Assembly: GCA_947683425.1 (NCBI GenBank)
Contig: CANTUQ010000308.1
Location: forward strand, 1 to 64,000
Length of the DNA: 64,000 nt
Direction of reading: 5' to 3'
From: Excoecaria cochinchinensis
Lineage: Eukaryota > Streptophyta > Magnoliopsida > Malpighiales > Euphorbiaceae
Position 1 is the stretch's first letter; every line of letters starts with the position of its first letter. This document shows, piece after piece, positions 12,101 to 24,447 of this stretch. The position numbers and the translations under genes were made by a program. The notes beneath the pieces were generated by a model. The model was given only the letters and a program-made list of their open reading frames with translations, did not search any database and was not told the origin of the DNA.

Positions 12101-14620
12101 AGTTTTCCTGAATTATTGGACTCGGATCAAAAATTTTGCCACTTTTTACGATTTTTCGATTTTGGTGATTTTCCCTATCGGTACCCTAGGAAAATCTGTA
12201 AAAATTCGTCGGATTCCAACGAAACCAATTATCGATGCGTTGTAACCGGCAATCTTCCAGTAGCTATTCCAATCGAGTTTTCCTTATTGGACTCGGAACA
12301 AAAATTTCACCACTTTTTACGATTTTTCGATTTTGGTGATTTTTCCTAGTGGTACCCCTAGGAAAATCCGTAAAAATTCGTCGGATTCCGATGAAACCAA
12401 TTCTCGATGCGTTGTGATAGGCAAGTTTGCAGTAGCTATTCCAATCGAGTTTTCCTGAATTATTAGACTCGGATCAAAAATTTCACCACTTTTTACGATT
12501 TTTAATTTTGGTGATTTTCCCTATTGGTACCCCTAGGAAAATCCGTAAAAATTCGTCGGATTCCGATGAAGCCAATTCTAGATGCGTTGTGACCGGAAAG
12601 CTTCTAGTAGCTATTCCAATCGAGTTTTCCTTAATTATTGGACTCGGATCCAAAATTTCACCACTTTTTACGACTTTTCGATTTGGGTAAATTTCCTTAG
12701 TGGTACCCCTAGGGAAATCCGTAAAAATTCTTCGGATTCCGACGAAGCCAATTCTGGATGCATTGTAACCGGCAAGCTTCCAGTAGCTATTCCAATCAAG
12801 TTTTCCTGAATTATTGGACTCGGATCCAAAATTTCACCACTTTTTACGATTTTGCGATTTTTCCTACTGGTACCCCTAGGGAAATCCGTAAAAATTCGTC
12901 GGATTCCGACGAAACCAATTCTCAATGCGTTCTGACCGGCAACCTTCCAGTACCTATTCTTATCGAGTTTTCCTGAATTATTGGACTCGGATCAAAAATT
13001 TTGCCACTTTTTACGATTTTTCGATTTTGGTGATTTTCCTTATCAGTACCCCTAGGAAAATCTGTAAAAATTCGTTGGATTCCGACGAAGCCAATTATCG
13101 ATGCGTTGTGACCGGCAAGCTTCCAGTAGCTATTCTAATCGAGTTTTCCTAAATTATTGGACTCGGAACCAAAATTTCACCACTTTTTACGATTTTTCGA
13201 TTTTGGTGATTTTCCCTTGTGATACCCCTAGGGAAATCCATAAAAATTCGTCGGATTCCGACGAAACCAATTCTCGATGCGTTGTGACAGGCAAGTTTGC
13301 AGTAGCTATTCAATCGAGTTTTCCTGAATTATTGGACTCGGATCAAAAATTTCACCACTTTTTACCATTTTACGATTTTGGTGATTTTCCCTAGTAGTAC
13401 CCCTCGAGAAATTCGTAAAAACTCATCGGATTCCGACGAAGCCAATTCTTGATGCGTTATGACCGCTAAGCTTCAAGTAGTTATTCCAATCGAGTTTTCC
13501 TGAATTATTGGACTCGGATCCAAAATTTCACCACTTTTTACGATTTTTCGATTTTTCCTTGTGGTACCACTATGGAAATCAGTAAAATTTCGGCGGATTC
13601 CAACGAATCCAATTCTCGATGCGTTTTGACCGGCAAGCTTCCAGTAGCTATTCCAATCGAGTTTTCCTGAATTATTGGACTCGGATCAAAAATTTCACCA
13701 CTTTTTAAGACTTCTCGATTTTGGTGATTTTTCCTAGTGGTACCCCTAGGGAAATCCGTAAAAATTCATCGGATTCCGACGAAGCCAATTCTCGAGGTGT
13801 TGTGACCGGCAAGCTTCCAATAGCTATTCCACTCGAGTTTTCCTGAATTACTGGGACTCCGGATCCAAAATTTCACAATTTTTTATGATTTTTCGATTTT
13901 GGTGATTTTTCCCAGTGGTAACCCTAGGGAAAACCGTAAAAATTCGTCGGATTCCGATGAAACCAATTCTCGATGCGTTGTGACCGGCAAGTTTCCAGTA
14001 GCTATTCCAATCGAGTTTTCCTGAATTATTGGACTCGGATCAAAAATTTCATCACTTTTTACGATTTTTCGATATTCCCTAGAGGTACCCCTAGGAAAAT
14101 CCATAAAAATTTGTCGGATTCCAACGAAGTCAATTCTCGATGCGTTGTGACCGGCAAGCTTCCAGTAGCTATTCCAATCGAGTTTTCCTGAATTATTGGA
14201 CTCGGATCAAAAAATTTCACCACTTTTTACGATTTTTCGATTTTGGTGATTTTCTCTAGTGGTACCCCTAGGGAAATCCGTAAATATTCGTCGGATTCCG
14301 ACGAAGCCAATTCTCGATGCGTTTTTACCGGCAAGCTTCCAGTAGCTATTCCAATCGAGTTTTCCTGAATTATTTTACTCGGATCAAACATTTCGCCACT
14401 TTTTACCATTTTTCAATTTTGGTGATTTTCCCTATTGGCCCTAGGGAAATCCGTAAAAATTCGTCGGACTCCGACGAAGCAAATTCTCGATGCGTTGTGA
14501 CCGGCAAGCTTCCAGTAGCTATTCCAATTGAGTTTTCCTGAATTATTGGACTCGGATCAAAATTTCACTACTTTTTTACGATTTTTCGATTTTGGTGATT
14601 TTTCGTAGTGGTATCCCTAG

Positions 14621-14659
14621 GGAAATCCGTAAAAATTCATCGGATTTTTACGGATTTCC
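14621..14659. repeat. Second foldback: 16-bp perfect inverted repeat
   Basis: GGAAATCCGTAAAAAT at 14,621-14,636 is followed, after the 7-base loop TCATCGG, by its exact reverse complement at 14,644-14,659. The normal dyad has been replaced: instead of ATTCCGACGAAGCC the sequence reads ATTTTTACGGATTTCC and then ACGAAGC. It is the same kind of event as at 974-1054, at the same place in the monomer, but with different breakpoints, so it arose independently. Confidence 0.88.
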
Positions 14660-15711
14660 ACGAAGCTAATTCTGGATGTGTTGTGACCGGCAAGCTTACT
14701 GTAGCTATTCCAATCGAGTTTTCCTAAATTATTGGACTCGGATCAAAAATTTCACCACTTTTTACGATTTTTCGATTTTGGTGATTTTCTGAAGTGGTAC
14801 CCCTCGGAAAATCCATAAAAATTCGTCGGATTCCGACGAAACCAATTCTCGATGCGTTATGACCGCCAAGCTTCCAGTAGCTATTCCAATCGAGTTTTTC
14901 AGAATTATTGACTCGGATCCAAAATTTCACCACTTTTTACGATTTTTCGATTTTCACTAGTGGTACCCCTAAGGAAATCCATAAAAATTTGTCGGATTCC
15001 GACGAAACCAATTCTCGATGCGTTCTTACCGGCAAGCTTCCAGTAGCTATTCCTATCGAGTTTTCCTGAATTATTGGACTCGGATAAAAAATTTTGCCAC
15101 TTTTTACGATTTTTCGATTTTGGTGATTTTCCCTATCGGTACCCCTAGGAAAATCTGTAAAAATTCATCGGATTTCGACGAAGCCTATTATCGATGCGTT
15201 GTGACCGGCAAGCTTCCAGTAGCTATTCCAATCGAGTTTTCCTGAATTATTGGACTCGGAATCAAAATTTTACTACTTTTTACGATTTTTCGATTTTGGT
15301 GATTTTTCCTAGTGGTACCCCTAGGGAAATACGTAAAAATTTGTCGGATTCCAACGAAGCCAATTCTTGATGTGTTGTGACCGGCAACCTTCCAGTAGAT
15401 ATTCCAATCGAGTTTTCCTGAATTATTGGACTCGGATCCAAAATTTCTTCACTTTTTACGATTTTACGATTTTACCTAGTCGTACCCCTAGGGAAATCCG
15501 TAAAAATTGGTCGGATTTCGATGAACCCAATTCTCGATGCGTTGTGACCGGCAACCTTCCAGTAGATATTCCAATCGAGTTTTCCTGAATTATTGGACTC
15601 GGATCAAAAATTTCACCACTTTTTACGATTTTTTAATTTTGGTGATTTTCCCTATTGGTACCCCTAGGAAAATCCGTAAAAATTCGTTGGATTCCGATGA
15701 ATCCAATTCTA

Positions 15712-16006
15712 GATGTGTTGTGACCGAAAGCTTCCAGTAGCTATTCCAATCGAGTTTTCCTGAATTATTGGACTCGGATCGAAAATTTCACCACTTTTTA
15801 TGACTTTTCGTTTAGGAAATCCGTAAAAATTCTTCGGATTCCGACGAAGCCAATTTTGGATGCATTGTAACCGGCAAGCTTCCAGTAGCTATTCCAATCG
15901 AGTTTTCCTGAATTATTGGATTCAGATCCAAAATTTCACCACTTTTTACGACTTTTCGATAGGGAAATCCATAAAAATTCTTCGGATTCCGACGAAGCCA
16001 ATTCTG
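15712..16006 (+). repeat. Two consecutive truncated monomers (147 and 148 bp)
   Basis: Monomers starting at 15,712 and 15,859 both lack the block from the last A/T tract through the KpnI near-palindrome. The junctions differ slightly: TTTTCGTTTAGGAAATCC in the first and TTTTCGATAGGGAAATCC in the second. Each keeps the HindIII region and most of the 19-bp dyad. Either one deletion was duplicated and then diverged, or two deletions occurred between the same short repeats. Confidence 0.85.
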
Positions 16007-17208
16007 GATGCATTGTAACCGGCAAGCTTCCAGTAGCTATTCCAATCGAGTTTTCCTGAATTATTGGACTCGGATCCAAAATTTCACCACTTTTTACGAT
16101 TTTCCGATTTTTCCTAGTGGTACCCCTAGGGAAATCTGTAAAAATTCGTCGGATTCCGACGAAACCAATTCTCGATGCGTTCTGACCGGCAAGCTTCCAG
16201 TAGCTATTCCTATCAAGTTTTCCTGAATTATTGGACTCGGATCAAAAATTTTGCCACTTTTTACGATTTTTCGATTTTGGTGATTTTCCCTATCGGTACC
16301 CTAGGAAAATCTGTAAAAATTCGTCGGATTCCGACGAAGCCAATTATCGATGCGTTGTGACCAGCAAGCTTCCAGTAGCTATTCCAATCGAGTTTTCCTG
16401 AATTATTGGACTCGGAACCAAAATTTCACCACTTTTACGATTTTTCGATTTTTGTGATTTTCCCTAATGGTACCCCTAGGGAAATCCGTAAAAATTGGTC
16501 GGATTCCGACGAAACCAATTCTTGATGCGTTGTGACAGGCAAGTTTGCAGTAGCTATTCCAATCGAGTTTTCCTAAATTATTGGACTCGGATCAAAAATT
16601 TCACCAATTTTTACGATTTTTCGATTTTTGTGATTTTCCCTATTAGTACCCCTCGAGAAATTCGTAAAAAGTCATCGGATTCCAACGAAGCCAATTCTTG
16701 ATGCTTTATGACTGCTAAGCTTCCAGTAGCTATTCCAATCGAGTTTTCCTGAATATTGGACTCGGATCCAAAATTTCACCACTTTTTACGATTTTTCGAT
16801 TTCTCTCTTGTGGTACCCCTAGGGAAATCCGTAAAATTTCGGCGGATTCCAACGAAGCCAATTCTCGATGCGTTGTGACCCGGCAAGCTTCCATTAGCTA
16901 TTCCAATCGAGTTTTCCTGAATTATTGGACTCGGATCAAAAATTTCACCACTTTTACAATTTTGCGATTTTCTTAGTGGTACCCGTAGGGAAATCCGTAA
17001 AAATTCGTCGGATTCCAACGAAACCAATTCTCGATGCGTTGTGACCGGAAAGCTTCCAGTAGCTATTCCAATCGAGTTTTCCTGAATTATTGGACTCGGA
17101 TCAAAAATTTCACCACTTTTTACGACTTTTCGATTTGGGTAATTTTCCCTAGTGGTACCCCTAGGAAAATCCGTAAAATTTCGTCGCATTCCGACAAAAC
17201 CAATTCTT

Positions 17209-20200
17209 GATGCGTTCTGACCGGAAAGCTTCCAGTAGCTATTCTTATCGAGTTTTCCTGAATTATTGGACTCGGTTCAAAAATTTTGCCACTTTTTACG
17301 ATTTTTCGATTTTGGTGATTTTCCCTATCGGTACCCCTAGGAAAATCTGTAAAAATTCGTCGGATTCCGACGAAGCCAATTATCGATGCGTTGTGACCGG
17401 CAAGCTTCCAGTAGCTATTCGAATCGAGTTTTCCTGAATTATTGGACTCGGAACCAAAATTTCACCACTTTTTACGATTTTTCGATTTTGGTGATTTTCC
17501 CTAGTGGTACCCCTAGGGAAATACGTAAAAATTCGTCGGATTCCGACGAAGCCAATTCTTGATGCGTTGTGATCGGCAAGCTTCCAGTAGCTATTCCAAT
17601 CGAATTTTCCTGAATTATTGGACTCGGATCCAAAATTTCATCACTTTTTACGATTCTGCGATTTTACCTAGTGGTACCCTAGGGAAATCCGTAAAAATTG
17701 GTTGAATTCCGACGAAGCCAATTCTCGATGCGTTGTGACCGGCGGCAACCTTCCAGTAGATATTCCAATCGAGTTTTCCTGAATTATTAGACTCGGATCA
17801 AAAATTTCACCACTTTTTACGATTTTTTAATTTTGGTGATTTTCCCTATTGGTACCCCTAGGAAAATCCGTAAAAATTCGTCGGATTCCGATGAAGCCAA
17901 TTCTAGATGCGTTGTGACCGGCAAGCTTCCAGTAGCTATTCCAATCGAGTTTTCCTGAATTATTGGACTCGGAACAAAAATTCACCACTTTTTACGATTT
18001 TTCGATTTTGGTGATTTTCCCTAGTGGTACCCCTAGGGAAATCCGTAAAAATTCGTCGGATTCCGACGAAACCAATTCTTGATGCGTTGTGACAGGCAAG
18101 TTTGCAGTAGCTATCCCAATTGAGTTTTCCTGAATTGTTGGACTCGGATCAAAAATTTCATCACTTTTTTACGATTTTTCGATTTTGGTGATTTTCCCTA
18201 GTAGTACCCCTCGAGAAATTCGTAAAAACTCATCGGATTCCGACGAAGCCAATTCTTGATGCGTTATGACCGCTAAGCTTCCAGTAGCAATTCCAATCGA
18301 GTTTTCCTGAATTATGGGACTCGGATCAAAAATTTCACCACTTTTTACGATTTTTCGATTTTTCCTAGTGGTACCCCTAGGAAAATCCGTAAAAATTCGT
18401 CGAATTCCGACGAAGCCTATTCTCGATGCATTGTGACCGGCAAGCTTCCAGTAGCTATTCCAATCGAGTTTTCCTGAATTATTGGACTCGGATCCAAAAT
18501 TTTCCCACATTTTACGATTTTTCGATTTTGGTGATTTTTCCTAGTGGTACCCCTAGGGAAATCCGTAAAATTTCGGCGGATTCCAACGAAGCCAATTCTC
18601 GATGCGTTGTGACCGGCAAGCTTCCAGTAGCTATTCCAATCGAGTTTTCCTGAATTATTGGACTCGGATCAAAAATTTCACCACTTTTACAATTTTGCAA
18701 TTTTCCTTAGTGGTACCCGTAGGGAAATCCGTAAAAATTCGTCGGATTCCGACGAAACCAATTCTCGATGCGTTGTGACCGGCAAGCTTCCAGTAGCTAT
18801 TCCAATCGAGTTTTCCTGAATTATTGGACTCTGATAAAAAATTTCACCACTTTTTACGACTTTTCGATTTGGGTAATTTTCCTTAGTGGACCCCTAGGGA
18901 AATCCGTAAAAAGTCGTCGGTTTCCGACGAAGCCAATTCTTGATGCATTGTAACCGGAAAGCTTCCAGTAGCTATTCCAATCGAATTTTCCTGAATTATT
19001 GGACTCGAATCCAAAATTTCTTCACTTTTTACGATTCTGCGATTTTACCTAGTGGTACCCCTAAGGAAATCCGTAAAAAATTGGTCGGATTCCGACGAAG
19101 CCAATTCTCGATGCGTTGTGACCGGCAACCTTCCAGTAGATATTCCAATCAAGTTTTCCTGAAATATTTTACTCGGATCAAAAATTTCATCACTTTTTAC
19201 GATTTTTTAATTTTGGTAATTTTCCCTATTGGTACCCCTAGGAAAATCCGTAAAAATTCGTCGAATCCGATGAAGCCAATTCTAGATGCGTTGTGACCGG
19301 CAAGCTTCCAGTAGCTATTCCTATCGAGTTTTCCTAAAATATTGGACTCGGATCAAAAATTTTACCACTTTTTACGATTTTGCGATTTTCCCTACTGGTA
19401 CCCCAAGGAAAATCCGTAAAAATTCGTCGACTTCCGACGAAGCCTATTCTCGATGCGTTGTGACCGGCAAGCTTCCAGTAGCTATTCCAATCGAGTTTTC
19501 CTGAATTATTGGACTCGGATCCAAAATTTCATCACTTTTTACGACTTTTCGATTTGTGTAATTTTCCTTAGTGGTACCCCTAGGGAAATCCGTAAAAATT
19601 CATTCGGATTCCGATGAATCCAATTCTCGATGCATTGTGACCGGCAAGCTTCCAGTAGCTATTCCAATCGAGTTTTCCTGAATTATTGGACTCGGATCCA
19701 AAATTTTTCCACATTTTACGATTTTTCCATTTTGGTGATTTTCCCTAGTGGTACCCCTAAGGAAATCCGTAAAAATTCGTCGGATTCCGATGAAGCCAAT
19801 TCTCGATAAATTATGACCGGCAAGCTTCCAGTAGCTATTCCAATCGAGTTTTCCTGAATTATTGGACTCGGATCATAAATTTCACCACTTTTTGCGATTT
19901 TGCGATTTTCCCTAGTGGTACCCCTAGGGAAATCCGTAAAAAATCGTCGGATTCCGACGAAACCAATTCTCGATGCGTTGTGACCGGCAAGCTTCCAAAA
20001 GCTATTCCAATCGAGTTTTCCTGAATTATTGGACTCGGATCAAAAATTTCACCACTTTTTACGACTTTTCGATTTGGGTAATTTTCCCTAGTGGTACCCC
20101 TAGGGAAATCCGTAAAAATTCGTCGGATTCCGACGAAGCCAATTCTGGATGCATTGTAATGGGCAAGCTTCCAGTAGCTATTCCAATCGAGTTTTCCTGA

Positions 20201-20314
20201 ATTATTGAACTCGGATCCAAAATTTCACCACTTTTTACGATTTTGCGATTTTTCTTAGTGGTACCCCTAGGAAAATCCGTAAAATTTCGTCGCATTCCGA
20301 CAAAACCAATTCTT
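17209..20314 (+). repeat. HOR-B copy 1: 18-monomer form, 3,106 bp
   Basis: Starts at the anchor monomer GATGCGTTCTGACCGG (type 1). The order of subtypes is 1, 2, one 6-monomer block, then 15-24. The block is a mixture: it begins like type 3 (GTGATCGGC) but carries the GGTACCCTAGGG form of type 9 and the ends of types 12-14. Compared with the next copies it lacks one of the two 6-monomer blocks. Private indels include an extra GGC at about 17,749, a lost TA in GTGGACCCC at about 18,888, and an extra A at about 19,080. HOR-B identity to the left of the anchor ends within the preceding monomer, which is a fusion of subtypes 23 and 24. Confidence 0.88.
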
Positions 20315-23300
20315 GATGCGTTCTGACCGGAAAGCATCCAGTAGCTATTCTTATCGAGTTTTCCTGAATTATTGGACTCGGTTCAAAAATTTTGCCACTT
20401 TTTACGATTTTTCGATTTTGGTGATTTTCCCTATCGGTACCCCCTAGGAAAATCTGTAAAAATTCGTCGGATTCCGACGAAGCCAATTATCGATGCGTTG
20501 TGACCGGCAAGCTTCCAGTAGCTATTCGAATCGAGTTTTCCTGAATTATTGGACTCGGAACCAAAATTTCACCACTTTTTACGATTTTTCGATTTTGGTG
20601 ATTTTCCCTAGTGGTACCCCTAGGGAAATACGTAAAAATTCGTCGGATTCCGACGAAGCCAATTCTTGATGCGTTGTGATCGGCAAGCTTCCAGTAGCTA
20701 TTCCAATCGAATTTTCCTGAATTATTGGACTCGGATCCAAAATTTCATCACTTTTTACGATTCTCTGCGATTTTACCTAGTGGTACCGTAGGGAAATCCG
20801 TAAAAATTGGTTGAATTCCGACGAAGCCAATTCTCGATGCGTTGTGACCGGCAACCTTCCAGTAGATATTCCAATCGAGTTTTCCTGAATTATTAGACTC
20901 GGATCAAAAATTTCACCACTTTTTACGATTTTTTAATTTTGGTGATTTTCCCTATTGGTACCCCTAGGAAAATCCGTAAAAATTCGTCGGATTCTGATGA
21001 AGCCAATTCTAGATGCGTTGTGACCGGCAAGCTTCCAGTAGCTATTCCAATCGAGTTTTCCTGAATTATTGGACTCGGAACAAAAATTCACCACTTTTTA
21101 CGATTTTTCGATTTGGTGATTTTCCCTAGTGGTACCCCTAGGAAAATCCGTAAAAATTCGTCGGATTCCGACGAAACCAATTCTCGATGCGTTGTGACAG
21201 GCAAGTTTGCAGTAGCTATCCCAATCGAGTTTTCCTGAATTGTTGGACTCGGATCAAAAATTTTACCACTTTTTACGATTTTTCGATTTTCCCTAGTAGT
21301 ACCCCTCGAGAAATTCGTAAAAACTCATCGGATTCCGACGAAGCCAATTCTTGATGCATTATGACCGCTAAACTTCCAGTAGCAATTCCAATCGAGTTTT
21401 CCTGAATTATGGGACTCGGATCAAAAATTTCACCACTTTTTACGATTTTTCGATTTTTCCTAGTGGTACCCCTAGGAAAATCCGTAAAAATTCGTCGAAT
21501 TCCGACGAAGCCTATTCTCGATGCATTGTGACCGGCAAGCTTCCAGTAGCTATTCCAATCGAGTTTTCCTGAATTATTGGACTCGGATCCAAAATTTCCC
21601 CACATTTTACGATTTTTCGATTTTGGTGATTTTTCCTAGTGGTACCCCTAGGGAAATCCGTAAAAATTCGTCGGATTCCGACGAAGCCAATTCTCAATGC
21701 GTTGTGATCGGCAAGCTTCCAGTAGCTATTCCAATCGAGTTTTCCTGAATTATTGGACTCGGATCCAAAATTTCATCACTTTTTACGATTCTGCGATTTT
21801 ACCTAGTGGTACCCTAGGGAAATCCGTAAAAATTGGTTGAATTCCGACGAAGCCAATTCTCGATGCGTTGTGACCGGCAACCTTCCAGTAGATATTCCAA
21901 TCGAGTTTTCCTGAATTATTAGACTCGGATCAAAAATTTCACCACTTTTTACGATTTTTTAATTTTGGTGATTTTCCCTATTGGTACCCCTAGGAAAATC
22001 CGTAAAAATTCGTCGGATTCCGATGAAGCCAATTCTAGATGCGTTGTGACCGGCAAGCTTCCAGTAGCTATTCCAATCGAGTTTTCCTGAATTATTGGAC
22101 TCGGAACAAAAATTCACCACTTTTTACGATTTTTCGATTTTGGTGATTTTCCCTAGTGGTACCCCTAGGGAAATCCGTAAAAATTCGTCGGATTCCGACG
22201 AAACCAATTCTCGATGCGTTGTGACAGGCAAGTTTGCAGTAGCTATCCCAATCGAGTTTTCCTGAATTGTTGGACTCGGATCAAAAATTTCATCACTTTT
22301 TACGATTTTTCGATTTTGGTGATTTTCCCTAGTAGTACCCCTCGAGAAATTCGTAAAAACTCATCGGATTCCGACGAAGCCAATTCTTGATGCGTTATGA
22401 CCGCTAAGCTTCCAGTAGCAATTCCAATCGAGTTTTCCTGAATTATGGGACTCGGATCAAAAATTTCACCACTTTTTACGATTTTTCGATTTTCCCTAGT
22501 GGTACCCCTAGGAAAATCCGTAAAAATTCGTCGAATTCCGACGAAGCCTATTCTCGATGCATTGTGACCGGCAATCTTCCAGTAGCTATTCCAATCGAGT
22601 TTTCCTGAATTATTGGACTCGGATCCAAAATTTTCCCACATTTTACGATTTTTCGATTTTGGTGATTTTTTCCTAGTGGTACCCCTAGGGAAATCCGTAA
22701 AATTTCGGCGGATTCCAACGAAGCCAATTCTCGATGCGTTGTGACCGGCAAGCTTCCAGTAGCTATTCCAATCGAGTTTTCCTGAATTATTGGACTCGGA
22801 TCAAAAATTTCACCACTTTTTACAATTTTGCAATTTTCCTTAGTGGTACCCGTAGGGAAATCCGTAAAAATTCGTCGGATTCCGACGAAACCAATTCTCG
22901 ATGCGTTGTGACCGGCAAGCTTCCAGTAGCTATTCCAATCGAGTTTTCCTGAATTATTGGACTCTGATAAAAAATTTCACCACTTTTTACGACTTTTCGA
23001 TTTGGGTAATTTTCCTTAGTGGTACCCCTAGGGAAATCCGTAAAAAGTCGTCGGTTTCCGACGAAGCCAATTCTTGATGCATTGTAACCGGAAAGCTTCC
23101 AGTAGCTATTCCAATCGAATTTTCCTGAATTATTGGACTCGAATCCAAAATTTCTTCACTTTTTACGATTCTGCGATTTTACCTAGTGGTACCCCTAAGG
23201 AAATCCGTAAAAATTGGTCGGATTCCGACGAAGCCAATTCTCGATGCGTTGTGACCGGCAACCTTCCAGTAGATATTCCAATCAAGTTTTCCTGAAATAT

Positions 23301-24447
23301 TTTACTCGGATCAAAAATTTCATCACTTTTTACGATTTTTTAATTTTGGTAATTTTCCCTATTGGTACCCCTAGGAAAATCCGTAAAAATTCGTCGAATT
23401 CCGATGAAGCCAATTCTAGATGCGTTGTGACCGGCAAGCTTCCAGTAGCTATTCCTATCGAGTTTTCCTAAAATATTGGACTCGGATCAAAAATTTTACC
23501 ACTTTTTACGATTTTGCGATTTTCCCTACTGGTACCCCAAGGAAAATCCGTAAAAATTCGTCGACTTCCGACGAAGCCTATTCTCGATGCGTTGTGACCG
23601 GCAAGCTTCCAGTAGCTATTCCAATCGAGTTTTCCTGAATTATTGGACTCGGATCCAAAATTTCATCACTTTTTACGACTTTTCGATTTGTGTAATTTTC
23701 CTTAGTGGTACCCCTAGGGAAATCCGTAAAAATTCATCGGATTCCGACGAATCCAATTCTCGATGCATTGTGACCGGCAAGCTTCCAGTAGCTATTCCAA
23801 TCGAGTTTTCCTGAATTATTGGACTCGGATCCAAAATTTTTCCACATTTTACGATTTTTCCATTTTGGTGATTTTTCCTAGTGGTACCCCTAAGGAAATC
23901 CGTAAAAATTCGTCGGATTCCGATGAAGCCAATTCTCGATAAATTATGACCGGCAAGCTTCCAGTAGCTATTCCAATCGAGTTTTCCTGAATTATTGGAC
24001 TCGGATCATAAATTTCACCACTTTTTGCGATTTTGCGATTTTCCCTAGTGGTACCCCTAGGGAAATCCGTAAAAAATCGTCGGATTCCGACGAAACCAAT
24101 TCTCGATGCGTTGTGACCGGCAAGCTTCCAAAAGCTATTCCAATCGAGTTTTCCTGAATTATTGGACTCGGATCAAAAATTTCACCACTTTTTACGACTT
24201 TTCGATTTGGGTAATTTTCCCTAGTGGTACCCCTAGGGAAATCCGTAAAAATTCGTCGGATTCCGACGAAGCCAATTCTGGATGCATTGTAATGGGCAAG
24301 CTTCCAGTAGCTATTCCAATCGAGTTTTCCTGAATTATTGAACTCGGATCCAAAATTTCACCATTTTTTACGATTTTGCGATTTTTCTTAGTGGTACCCC
24401 TAGGAAAATCCGTAAAATTTCGTCGCATTCCGACAAAACCAATTCTT
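20315..24447 (+). repeat. HOR-B copy 2: 24-monomer form, 4,133 bp
   Basis: Full unit with subtypes 1-24 including both 6-monomer blocks. It is 3 bp longer than copies 3 and 4 because of small indels: an extra C at about 20,442, CT inserted at about 20,766, a lost T at about 21,113, and an extra T at about 22,670. A patch at about 21,641-21,715 differs from copies 3 and 4 at many positions in a row (TCGTCGGATTCCGACG instead of TCGGCGGATTCCAACG, and GTGATCGG instead of GTAACCGG) while its flanks are near-identical, which suggests local gene conversion. Confidence 0.92.

Larger units (their letters stand above)
9134..17208 (+). repeat. Heterogeneous block holding HOR-B building blocks in other orders
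   Basis: About 47 monomers. Subtypes that are fixed in HOR-B occur here in different arrangements: the pair GATTCTGCGATTTTAC then CAACCTTCCAGTAGATATTCC (9,134, 9,652); the related GATTTTGCG or GATTTTACG pair (11,372, 15,367); GACTTTTCGATTTGGGTAA (several); GACAGGCAAGTTTGCAG (13,281, 16,530); and CCCTCGAGAAATTCG (13,391, 16,648). Local periods are 518 bp (9,134/9,652), 1,037 bp (10,856/11,893; 11,023/12,060), 865 bp (11,717/12,582; 11,893/12,758; 12,060/12,925) and 3,995 bp (11,023/15,018; 11,372/15,367). Copies are less alike than in HOR-B. It reads as an older pool from which HOR-B was assembled and amplified. Confidence 0.75.
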
